DNA of 64,000 nucleotides from VRUE01 sp036271315 (GTDB taxonomy: Bacteria > Actinomycetota > Thermoleophilia > Solirubrobacterales > 70-9), in NCBI GenBank assembly GCA_036271315.1, contig DATBAV010000042.1, positions 62,001 to 126,000 on the forward strand, given 5' to 3'. Below the pieces are notes generated by a model that had not been told where the DNA came from, ran no database searches, and was given only the letters and a program-made list of their open reading frames with translations. Of the stretch, positions 8,745-16,030 are shown in pieces. How positions within the stretch are numbered: position 1 is the first letter of the stretch; each line of letters begins with the position of its first letter. The translations under genes and the position numbers were made by a program.

Positions 8745-8791
8745 CGACTGAACAGTTGACCCCCCAAAAGCGGGGGCAAATCGTTCAGTCG
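8745..8791. terminator. bidirectional hairpin between convergent genes
   Basis: Outer 9-bp arms CGACTGAAC (8745-8753) and GTTCAGTCG (8783-8791) flank an inner stem CCCCC (8761-8765) / GGGGG (8772-8776). The right arm includes the TGA stop of the FmdB gene (8785-8787). Placement between two convergent stops fits a bidirectional terminator. No long T tract follows on either side. Confidence 0.6.
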
Positions 8792-9105
8792 CTGGTCGTC
8801 GAGGCCTTGGGCTTCGCGTCGCCCGAAGACTTCGAGTCGCTCGACTTGGACTCGCTGGAGCCCTCAGACGACCCTTTGGACTCGCCGGAGCCCTCGGAGG
8901 AGCCGCCGTTGGCGGCGGCGCCCTTCTTCTTCTTGCCGTAGTCGGTGTTGTAGAAGCCGGAGCCCTTGAAGTGGACGGCAACGGGGTGCAGGACGCGCAC
9001 CGCGGGAGCGCCGCACTCCTGGCACTCGGTCAGCGCCTCGTCGCTCATCTTCTGGATCACATCGAAGACGTGGCCGTTCTCGCATTTGTACTCGTAGATA
9101 GGCAC
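8785..9105 (-). CDS. FmdB-type zinc ribbon protein with Ser/Lys tail
   Basis: 106 aa from GTG at 9105 (VPIYEYKCENGHVFD), chosen because FmdB-family proteins begin M-P-x-Y-E-Y-x-C. Four zinc-ligand cysteines in KCENGH (one Cys) and ECQECG form the putative regulatory domain (about 1-45), followed by VAVHFKGSGFYNTDYGKK, also family-typical. The last 45 residues are a low-complexity Ser/Gly/Lys/Glu tail with SSEGS/ESKSS repeats. Function of the family is poorly known. Only 37 bp separate it from the divergent glycyl-tRNA synthetase start. Confidence 0.85.
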   Translation of the reverse strand: MPIYEYKCENGHVFDVIQKMSDEALTECQECGAPAVRVLHPVAVHFKGSGFYNTDYGKKKKGAAANGGSSEGSGESKGSSEGSSESKSSDSKSSGDAKPKASTTSD

Positions 9106-9142
9106 GGGCTGCGGGATTATCGCAGCCGGTACGGTTCTGGCC

Positions 9143-10534
9143 ATGTCGACCGCCGAGCAGGGAGCGCCGCAGACAGACGTCTCGATGGAGGAGATCGTCG
9201 CCCTCTGCAAGCGGCGCGGCTTCGTCTTCCCCTCCTCGGAGATCTACGGCGGGCTCGGCTCGACCTACGACTACGGCCACTACGGCGTGCTGCTGAAGAA
9301 CAACGTCAAGGCCGAGTGGTGGCGGGCGATGCTGCAGGAACGCGACGACATCGTCGCGCTCGACTCGGCGATCCTCCAGCACCCGCGGGTCTGGGAGGCC
9401 TCGGGCCACCTCGAGGGCTTCACCGACCCGCTGGTCCAGTGCCTGGGCAAGTGCAAGCGGCGCTGGCGCGAGGATCACCTGCGCGAGGCGGTCGAAGCCG
9501 AAGGCGGCGACCCCAACGCCGAGCTGCGCTGTCCCGAGTGCGGCGGCGAGCTCTCCGAGCCGCGCCAGTTCAACCTGATGTTCGAGACCCACATCGGCCC
9601 GGTCGCCGGCGAGGGCTCGGAGGTCTACCTGCGCCCGGAGACCGCCCAGGGCATCTTCATCAACTTCAAGAACGTGCTCAGCTTCGCCCGCAAGAAGCCC
9701 CCCTTCGGCATCGCCCAGATCGGCAAGTCCTTCCGCAACGAGATCACCCCGGGCAACTTCATCTTCCGCACCCGCGAGTTCGAGCAGATGGAGATGGAGT
9801 TCTTCGTGCCGCCGGCCGAAGCCGAGCGCTGGTACCGCGAGTGGATCGAGCTGCGCGAGCGCTGGTACACCGACCTCGGCATCCGCCCCGACTTCCTCCG
9901 CGTCCGCTCCCACGACGCCGACGAGCTCTCCCACTACTCCTCGGGCACCAGCGACGTCGAGTACCTCTTCCCGATCGGCTGGTCGGAGCTGGAGGGAATC
10001 GCCAACCGCGGCGACTTCGACCTCACCCAGCACGCCAAGTTCAGCGGCGAGAAGCTCGAGTACTTCGACCAGCAGACCAAAGAGCGCTATGTCCCCCACG
10101 TGATCGAGCCCGCCGCCGGCGCCGACCGCGCCACGCTCGCCTTCCTCGTCGACGCCTACGAGGTCGAGGAGGTCGAGGGCCGCCAGCGCACCGTGCTGCG
10201 CCTCCACCCCCGCCTCGCCCCCAACAAGGCGGCCGTCCTCCCCCTCGTCTCCAAGGACGGCCTGCCCGAGAAGGCCCGGCCGATCTTCGAAGAGCTGCGC
10301 ACGCGGATGCCGACCGAGTTCGACGAGGGCGGCTCGATTGGCAAGCGCTACCGCCGCCAGGACGAGATCGGTACCCCCTGGGGCATCACCGTCGACCACC
10401 AGACGATGGAAGACGACACCGTCACCCTGCGCGACCGCGACTCACTGGAGCAAACCCGAGTCCCAATCGCCGGCCTCGCCGACGACCTCGTCGCCCGCCT
10501 GGCCCAGCCCTGGCGCAGCCCGAAGCTCGGCTGA
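9143..10534 (+). CDS. glyQS: glycyl-tRNA synthetase (alpha2 type)
   Basis: 463 aa single-chain class II enzyme. Motifs: GSTYDYGHYGVLLKNN, zinc-type CLGKCKRRW ... CPECGGEL, EVYLRPETAQGIFINFKN, FRNEITPGNFIFRTREFEQME, and the C-terminal anticodon-binding domain with GTPWGITVDHQTMEDDTVTLRDRD. It charges tRNA-Gly in the cytoplasm. The start has no evident Shine-Dalgarno sequence and a very short divergent spacer, so a leaderless transcript is possible. Confidence 0.95.
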   Translation: MSTAEQGAPQTDVSMEEIVALCKRRGFVFPSSEIYGGLGSTYDYGHYGVLLKNNVKAEWWRAMLQERDDIVALDSAILQHPRVWEASGHLEGFTDPLVQCLGKCKRRWREDHLREAVEAEGGDPNAELRCPECGGELSEPRQFNLMFETHIGPVAGEGSEVYLRPETAQGIFINFKNVLSFARKKPPFGIAQIGKSFRNEITPGNFIFRTREFEQMEMEFFVPPAEAERWYREWIELRERWYTDLGIRPDFLRVRSHDADELSHYSSGTSDVEYLFPIGWSELEGIANRGDFDLTQHAKFSGEKLEYFDQQTKERYVPHVIEPAAGADRATLAFLVDAYEVEEVEGRQRTVLRLHPRLAPNKAAVLPLVSKDGLPEKARPIFEELRTRMPTEFDEGGSIGKRYRRQDEIGTPWGITVDHQTMEDDTVTLRDRDSLEQTRVPIAGLADDLVARLAQPWRSPKLG

Positions 10535-10541
10535 TCGGGCC

Positions 10542-11573
10542 TCAGTCGTTTGGGGAAGGGCGATCCGGCATCCAGACCCGGCGCAGAGGAATCGCCTGCT
10601 TGGCTTCGTCGGGCAGCTGCGGGTAGTGAGCGAGGATGAGCTCGATCAGATCGTCAGGTCCAATCAGCCTCATATTGGGCATGCCTCGCGCCGCCTGCTC
10701 GGCCTGCGGGGTATAGCCGCTGACGGCGATGAAGACGCCAAGCTCAGATCCAGCAAGAGTGCCGTTCAGGGCCTGGACTTCGCTGGGCCCCGATTTGCCA
10801 GTTCCCGACTTGCATTGGACCTTGAGGAGTGGCGGCTTGATGCCGAGCGGGTCTTCGGTCGCCAGGATGTCGATGCCGCCATCGGCACCCGGCGAACTGA
10901 CGCGAACCGAGTATCCGAGTGCCTCGAACAACCACCCGCAGAAGCGCGCGAACCCATGCCCCTTCAATGTCGAGTTGAAAGTCTTGAGGAGGAAATCGCC
11001 AGTGAGAGCGCCGATCCGTTCGACATCCGGCTCATCCTCGGAAACCGGTTCTATGTCTCCCGCATCCGCCACGGTAGGCGCTGTGTCCCCGCCTGCCCTG
11101 GATTCCCCATCGAGTCGTGAGAGCAGCTCTTCGCGGTGCTCCTTGATCGTGAAGACCGACAGGGCCGAGCCAACCTCATAAAGACACCCGGTAGAGAATT
11201 CGTCACGTGGAAGTTCGGTCTTCAACCATTCGACCGGCCGGCGATTCGGATACCGCCCCGAGGTTCCCGGTGCATAGTCATAGTCACCCACTATGCGCCC
11301 GATATTGATCGTGCGATCCGACTTTCGCGAGTAGACGACGAGCTCGCCGACCTGCATTACATAGCGGAAGCGGAGTAGCTGGCCGGCTGCATTTGCTACC
11401 CACGCCTCGCTCCGGTCTGGAAAGCTCTCGCGCAACCTTGCCTTGAATCGGTCGCGGTCCTCTGGGAGATCCGTGAGATCGCCAGCGTCAGGCCAACCGA
11501 TGGCAATCATTCGCTCGCCCAGAAAATCGTGGGGACCCCGGTGATGAATTCCCCAGAGCGTGTCCTGATTCAT
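10542..11573 (-). CDS. Mrr-like (type IV) restriction endonuclease
   Basis: 343 aa. The C-terminal half has a Mrr_cat fold: GHGFARFCGWLFEALGY, then catalytic GADGGIDI, then LKVQCKSG (the D...QxK pattern) and VSGYTPQAEQAA. The N-terminal half (AIGWPDAGDL, YVMQVGELVVYSRKSDRT, PVEWLKTELPRDEFS) resembles the recognition-like domain found in stand-alone Mrr-like nucleases. Likely cuts modified foreign DNA. It is solitary: no methyltransferase or other defence gene is adjacent. Its stop lies 7 bp from the convergent glyQS stop. Less GC-biased than its neighbours, consistent with transfer. Confidence 0.85.
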   Translation of the reverse strand: MNQDTLWGIHHRGPHDFLGERMIAIGWPDAGDLTDLPEDRDRFKARLRESFPDRSEAWVANAAGQLLRFRYVMQVGELVVYSRKSDRTINIGRIVGDYDYAPGTSGRYPNRRPVEWLKTELPRDEFSTGCLYEVGSALSVFTIKEHREELLSRLDGESRAGGDTAPTVADAGDIEPVSEDEPDVERIGALTGDFLLKTFNSTLKGHGFARFCGWLFEALGYSVRVSSPGADGGIDILATEDPLGIKPPLLKVQCKSGTGKSGPSEVQALNGTLAGSELGVFIAVSGYTPQAEQAARGMPNMRLIGPDDLIELILAHYPQLPDEAKQAIPLRRVWMPDRPSPND

Positions 11574-11630
11574 GCCCCGATCCTATGGGGTACGGCAGGT
11601 TTTCCCCGCCATTGGCCGCAATCCGTGTGC

Positions 11631-12002
11631 TTACGCTCCGCCCTCAATCAAACCGATCACGTTGCCCTCCGGATCTTTGAACTGGCCGAGGACCATGCGG
11701 CCCATGATCGTCTCGGGGCCCATCACGCGGGTGCCGCCCAGGGACTCGGCCTTGCTCAGGGCTTGCTCGACGCTGGGAACTTCGACGTAGAAGGTGACGT
11801 GGCCCTCATAGCCGTCGGGGCCCTGGCCGATGCCGCCACCGAGGCCGATGCCTTCGGCGTTGCTGTTGGCTTCGCGGTCGACGAGGCCGTACTTCATCTC
11901 GTTCTCGGCGTTGACGTCCCAATCGAATAGATCGGCGTAGTAGCTCTGCAGCTTCTCGCCGTCCTTGCCGACGATCTCGAAGTGGACCACTGGCTGTCCC
12001 AT
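11631..12002 (-). CDS. VOC (glyoxalase-like) family protein
   Basis: 123 aa from ATG at 12002, chosen because AGGAGGAG precedes it closely. Two beta-alpha-beta modules typical of the vicinal oxygen chelate fold: VVHFEIVGKDGEKLQSYYADLFDW at the N-terminus and HVTFYVEVPSVEQALSKAESLGG ... GQFKDPEGNVIGLIE at the C-terminus. Metal-ligand candidates are His7 and the C-terminal Glu. Substrate unknown. Adjacent and same strand as the AlkZ-like gene upstream (22 bp). Confidence 0.88.
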   Translation of the reverse strand: MGQPVVHFEIVGKDGEKLQSYYADLFDWDVNAENEMKYGLVDREANSNAEGIGLGGGIGQGPDGYEGHVTFYVEVPSVEQALSKAESLGGTRVMGPETIMGRMVLGQFKDPEGNVIGLIEGGA

Positions 12003-12024
12003 CTCAATCTCCTCCTGTTGGTTC

Positions 12025-13059
12025 CTAGGCGCTTGCCATGAACCGTTCCACATCCGCCGCGTCGGCCGCGAGCGCGGCGGTGACCTGCTTGCCGATCCGG
12101 CCCAGTGGCTCGATCGTGACCTTGCCGCGGTTGAGCTTCCAGGTGCCGACGGCGCGGCCCTTGACCATCGCGAAGGGCCGGAAGATGCCGTTCAGCGTCA
12201 CCAGGTGGGTGTGGGGACCCAGGATCAGCTCGCGCGAGGCCCAGCCGAGCAGCAACGGGTCGAAGGCGCCGAGCAGGCGCGGTCCCGGCACCTCCGCCAC
12301 CGGCGGAGAGGTGGCGAGGTGAACGAGGCCGTCGTCGCGCTCGACCAACTCCGAGGCGATCGCGGCGAGCCCGGCGCGGGCATCGCGCAGCGGCAGCCCG
12401 GCCCAGCGCGCCAGGTCCCGGTCGTCCGCCGGCGCGTGGCCGACCAGGTAGCGACGAGCCAGCTCGGCGAGTGCAGTGTCGCGATCGACCTTCGGTTGCC
12501 GCCCCAGCCAGTCAACGACAAGGACGTAGGCGTGGTCCTTGCCGACCATTGGCCCGCGCACCGCAACGCCCCGCACCGCGGCAAGAAAGAGCAGGTGGAC
12601 CAGCGCCTGCCCCGCGGTGGGAATACCGGCCGAGTCGAGACGCTCGCGCAGCTGGTGCCGGGTGAGCGGCCCCTCCTTGGCCAAGCTCCGCTCGATCGTC
12701 TTCACCGCCTTCTCCCCTTGCTGCGTGGTGACTCCCTCCTGGCGGAGGCGGCGGCTGCACGACGTCAAGAGCGGCGGAGTCGTCAGCATTTGCAGCCACG
12801 GGTAGTCCTCGCTGCGAACCAGATGGAGGGTCCCACGGTTAAGCCAGGTGATCAGCAGCGAGCGCTCCTCGCTCAGGGCTCGGTCAACGTCGGCCGCCGT
12901 CAGGCCCTCGCTGCGGGCCCTGATCGCCAGCCGCGCGCCTCGTGGATCCTGACCCTGCGCGGCAAGCAACCGGCCGACCACGCCCACGGCGTCGTGCTCA
13001 GTCGGCCCGGCAAGACCCTGGGCGACGAACCGTTCGGCAAAGATCGATGCAGTCGGCAC
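12025..13059 (-). CDS. winged-helix protein of the AlkZ-like (HTH_42) superfamily
   Basis: 344 aa. The N-terminal LLAAQGQDPRGARLAIRAR and LITWLNRGTLHLVRSEDYPW, and C-terminal GAFDPLLLGWASRE and NGIFRPFAMVKGRAVGTWKL, match the winged-helix DNA-binding (HTH_42) family that includes AlkZ DNA glycosylases. The Q-G-Q near residue 35 sits where AlkZ enzymes carry their catalytic Q-x-Q, so repair of alkylated or crosslinked DNA is possible. Family membership is clear; glycosylase activity is inference. Confidence 0.82.
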   Translation of the reverse strand: MPTASIFAERFVAQGLAGPTEHDAVGVVGRLLAAQGQDPRGARLAIRARSEGLTAADVDRALSEERSLLITWLNRGTLHLVRSEDYPWLQMLTTPPLLTSCSRRLRQEGVTTQQGEKAVKTIERSLAKEGPLTRHQLRERLDSAGIPTAGQALVHLLFLAAVRGVAVRGPMVGKDHAYVLVVDWLGRQPKVDRDTALAELARRYLVGHAPADDRDLARWAGLPLRDARAGLAAIASELVERDDGLVHLATSPPVAEVPGPRLLGAFDPLLLGWASRELILGPHTHLVTLNGIFRPFAMVKGRAVGTWKLNRGKVTIEPLGRIGKQVTAALAADAADVERFMASA

Positions 13060-13105
13060 GGCGAGATGATCGCGCCTGCCAGAGCGCCGTGCCAGCCCCT
13101 CGTGC

Positions 13106-13648
13106 CTATTTGACGGCGAGTAGGTCGATCACGAAGATCAACGTTTCATTCGGCCCGATCACCGGTGGTGAGCCCTGTGCGCCATAGGCAAGGTTCGGGG
13201 GGATGATCAGCTCGCGCCGGCCGCCGACCTTCATCCCTTCGATGCCCTTTTCCCAGCCCGGGATCACTCCGCCGGCACCGAGGGTGAGAGGGAAGGGTTC
13301 GTTGCGGCTCCAGGAGGAGTCGAATTCTTCTTCGCTTTCGTAACCCACGCCGACGTACTGGACCAGCACTTCGTCCCCAGCTTTCGCAGCCTTGCCGCTG
13401 CCCTTTTCGATTTCCTTGATTTCGAGCTGCTTCGGCGGCGGCCCGCTTGGAACCGTCACCTTGGGCTTGGTCTTTTCGCCGCCGGAGCTCTGCTTTTCGG
13501 CACTTTCACCGGATTCGGCAGGGCTCTTTTCGCTCGATTCAGTGCTCGTCGCGGTCGATTCGCTCGAGCTCGAGGAGTCGTCGCTGCTGCCGCAACCGGC
13601 AACGATGAGAGCAAGACACGCAACAAGGAGGAGGGCCAAACGCTTCAC
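13106..13648 (-). CDS. FKBP-type peptidyl-prolyl isomerase lipoprotein
   Basis: 180 aa. Lipoprotein signal with lipobox IVAGC (Cys19), a Ser/Glu/Lys-rich linker (about 20-75), then one FKBP domain: GDEVLVQYVGVGYESEEEFDSSW, FPLTLGAGGVIPGWEKGIEGMKVGGRRELIIPP, LAYGAQGSPPVIGPNETLIFVIDLL. The catalytic aromatic set (Tyr, Phe, Trp, Ile) is present. It would be anchored outside the membrane and help fold exported proteins. Single gene. Confidence 0.93.
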   Translation of the reverse strand: MKRLALLLVACLALIVAGCGSSDDSSSSSESTATSTESSEKSPAESGESAEKQSSGGEKTKPKVTVPSGPPPKQLEIKEIEKGSGKAAKAGDEVLVQYVGVGYESEEEFDSSWSRNEPFPLTLGAGGVIPGWEKGIEGMKVGGRRELIIPPNLAYGAQGSPPVIGPNETLIFVIDLLAVK

Positions 13649-13691
13649 GGCGGAAGATCCTACGCAACGCCGCGGCAGCTGGCGCTCACCT

Positions 13692-14072
13692 TCAGCGCTT
13701 CCCCGTCATCGAGTTCCAGGCGCGCCGGAAAAAACCCGGGCGTCCGGCGACGAGATCGGCCGGGTCGACCGCGAGCGATCCCGGGTTGGCGTCGGGCGCC
13801 GCCAGCTTCGCCGCCTCGGCCGCGTCGATCTTCAGCACAACCCCGCGCTCGTAGATCTGCCCCACCTCCGGAGCGTCGACGAAACGGTGGCCGCCGGGCC
13901 CGGCGGTGGTGTCGAAGACGATCCCGTCGAACATGTCGAGGTTGGGCGCCGAGAGCACTCGCACCACGCGGCCGAGGTTCTCGCCATCGCTTGAGTAGAC
14001 CGGCACGCCTTTCGCAACCGCGAGGTATGAGGTGGGCTCGCCGAGATCCTCCATCGCGACGAGCATATCCAT
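13692..14072 (-). CDS. PRC-barrel-like protein
   Basis: About 126 aa from ATG at 14072; the frame is open to 14126 and ATG 14054 is also possible. GVPVYSSDGENLGRVVRVL followed by FDGIVFDTT resembles a PRC-barrel domain (about residues 18-65). A second half contains RFVDAPEVGQIYERGVVLKIDAAEAAKL. The longest possible start would leave only about 20 bp to the divergent gene at 14148, so a downstream start is favoured. Function unknown; PRC-barrels occur in RNA processing and membrane-associated proteins. Confidence 0.65.
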   Translation of the reverse strand: MDMLVAMEDLGEPTSYLAVAKGVPVYSSDGENLGRVVRVLSAPNLDMFDGIVFDTTAGPGGHRFVDAPEVGQIYERGVVLKIDAAEAAKLAAPDANPGSLAVDPADLVAGRPGFFRRAWNSMTGKR

Positions 14073-14147
14073 ACCCAATGCCGCCCCGGCGATCCCAAGG
14101 CGGGCTATGCTCGCTCGGAAGGCCAACGGACGAACTAGGAGGAGACG

Positions 14148-14435
14148 ATGGCGATCGGGCTGCGCATGAAGATCGACGGTGGCACGCAGGAGATGTACGA
14201 CGCGATCGACGCAAAGATCGGCGTCCAGACGGACCCGCCCGAAGGCCTAATCCTCCACTCGGCCGGGCCGATCGAGGGCGGCTGGGGGATCATCGACTTC
14301 TGGGAGTCCCGCGATCACTTCGACCGTTTCGCCGAGAGCCGACTCGGACCGACGATCGCGAGCCTCGGCGACGAAGGTCCCGGTGGCCCACCGGACATCA
14401 AGGAGTTCCCCGTTCACAACATCATCAAGCCGTAG
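14148..14435 (+). CDS. small dimeric alpha-beta barrel-like protein
   Basis: 95 aa, with AGGAGGAGACG directly before ATG. The pattern MKIDGGTQEMYDAIDAKIG ... LILHSAGPIEGGWGIIDFWESRDHFDRFAE is that of small ferredoxin-like alpha-beta barrel proteins related to antibiotic-biosynthesis monooxygenases. Its stop is 12 bp before the acyl-CoA synthetase GTG, so the two are probably co-transcribed. Substrate unknown. Confidence 0.75.
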   Translation: MAIGLRMKIDGGTQEMYDAIDAKIGVQTDPPEGLILHSAGPIEGGWGIIDFWESRDHFDRFAESRLGPTIASLGDEGPGGPPDIKEFPVHNIIKP

Positions 14436-14447
14436 GCGTCCACGAAG

Positions 14448-15959
14448 GTGGGACTCAACCTCGCATCGCTGCTGACCGAGAGTGCTTCGCGGACTCCGGA
14501 CCTGCCGGCGATCCGGCTCGGTGAGGTCGAGCTGAGCTACGGCGAGCTGGACGAGCGCAGCGCCCGCCTGGCGGCTCTGTTGGGCGAGAAGGGCATCGGC
14601 CCCGGCGACCGCGTCGGCGTGATGCTGCCCAACGTCCCCGAGTTCCCGATCGCCTACTACGGCGTGCTGCGCGCCGGCGCCGTCGTCGTGCCGATGAACG
14701 TGCTTTTGAAGCGCCGCGAGATCGCCTTCTACCTAGAGGACTCGGGCTCGAAGCTGCTGCTCGCCTGGCACGGCTTCTGCGCCGAGGCGCGCGAGGGCGC
14801 TGCCGACGCCGAGGCCGAGCTGATCGAGGTCGAGCCGGCGGGCTTCGCCGAGTTGCTGGCTACGCACGAGCCGGTCGCGGGACTGCACGAGACCGACGAG
14901 GAGGACACCGCGGTGATCCTCTACACCTCGGGCACGACCGGTAAGCCCAAGGGAGCCGAGCTGACCCACCTCAACCTCTTCCGCAACGCCGACGTCTCCA
15001 GCCGCACCACCTCGGAGATCTCCGAGGGCGACGTCGTCCTCGGCGCCCTCCCCCTCTTCCATTCCTTCGGGCAGACGGTGAGCATGAACGCGTCGCTGAT
15101 GACAGGCGCCTGCCTCACCCTGGTCCCCAGGTTCGACCCCGGCGAGGCGCTGGCGACGATGCAGCGCGACGGCGTCACCCACTTCTACGGCGTGCCGACG
15201 ATGTACGGGGCGCTGCTGCACCACCCCGAGCGCGGGAGTTTCGACACCTCCTCGCTGCGCATCTGCATCACCGGCGGCGCCTCGATGCCGGTCGAGGTGC
15301 TGCGCGGCTTCGAAGAGGCCTTCGGGGCAAAGGTGATGGAGGGCTACGGCCTCTCGGAGACCTCGCCGGTCGCCTGCTCCAACCACCCGGACAAAGAGCG
15401 CAAGGCGGGCTCGATCGGCACCCCGATCGAGGGGGTCGAGATGCGGGTCGTCGACGAGAACGACGAGCCGGTCGCCCAGGGCGAGGTCGGCGAGATCGTG
15501 ATTCGCGGCCACAACATCATGAAGGGCTACTGGCAGCGCCCCGACGCGACCGAGGAGGCGATGCGCGGCGGCTGGTTCCACAGCGGCGACATGGCCCGCA
15601 CCGACGAGGACGGCTACTTCTACATCGTCGACCGCAAGAAGGACCTGATCATCCGCGGCGGCTACAACGTCTACCCGCGCGAGGTCGAGGAGGTGCTCTT
15701 CGAGCACCCGAAGATCCGCGAAGCGGCGGTGGTCGGCGTCCCCCACGACGAGTGGGGCGAGGAGATCGGCGCCGCGGTCGTCTGCCGCGAGGGCGAGGAG
15801 CTGGCGCCCGAGGAGGTCAGCGCCTACGTCAAGGAGCGCATCGCCGCCTACAAGTACCCGCGCTTGGTCTGGTTCCTCGACGACCTGCCCAAGGGGCCCA
15901 CCGGCAAGATCCTCAAGCGAGAGATCGAGACGCCGGCTTCTGTGACGAACTCACCCTGA
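14448..15959 (+). CDS. long-chain acyl-CoA synthetase (AMP-forming)
   Basis: 503 aa. AMP-binding motif ILYTSGTTGKPKGAELTH (about 156-173), VPTMYGALLHHPE, GYGLSETSP, YWQRPDATEEAM, GWFHSGDMARTDEDGYFYIVDRKKD, IRGGYNVYPREVEE and the catalytic Lys in GPTGKILKRE near the C-terminus. It activates a carboxylic acid, probably a fatty acid, to acyl-CoA via acyl-AMP. Directly upstream of the R2-SCP2 gene with a 71-bp gap containing an operator-like palindrome. Confidence 0.93.
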   Translation: MGLNLASLLTESASRTPDLPAIRLGEVELSYGELDERSARLAALLGEKGIGPGDRVGVMLPNVPEFPIAYYGVLRAGAVVVPMNVLLKRREIAFYLEDSGSKLLLAWHGFCAEAREGAADAEAELIEVEPAGFAELLATHEPVAGLHETDEEDTAVILYTSGTTGKPKGAELTHLNLFRNADVSSRTTSEISEGDVVLGALPLFHSFGQTVSMNASLMTGACLTLVPRFDPGEALATMQRDGVTHFYGVPTMYGALLHHPERGSFDTSSLRICITGGASMPVEVLRGFEEAFGAKVMEGYGLSETSPVACSNHPDKERKAGSIGTPIEGVEMRVVDENDEPVAQGEVGEIVIRGHNIMKGYWQRPDATEEAMRGGWFHSGDMARTDEDGYFYIVDRKKDLIIRGGYNVYPREVEEVLFEHPKIREAAVVGVPHDEWGEEIGAAVVCREGEELAPEEVSAYVKERIAAYKYPRLVWFLDDLPKGPTGKILKREIETPASVTNSP

Positions 15960-15964
15960 CTGTC

Positions 15965-15980
15965 CTGGCTGACCAGCCAG
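15965..15980. promoter_or_regulatory. operator-like palindrome upstream of R2-SCP2 gene
   Basis: CTGGCTG-AC-CAGCCAG is a perfect 7-bp inverted repeat with a 2-bp spacer, 51 bp upstream of the R2-SCP2 start and 5 bp after the acyl-CoA synthetase stop. The same TGGCTG-N2-CAGCCA core occurs at 24292-24305 immediately upstream of the MMPL gene controlled by a TetR-type regulator. A shared repressor is inferred, not shown. Confidence 0.5.
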
Positions 15981-16030
15981 TTTGACGGTAACCTCAGCGG
16001 CAGCCGCCTGCTGACCAGCAAAGGAGAGAG

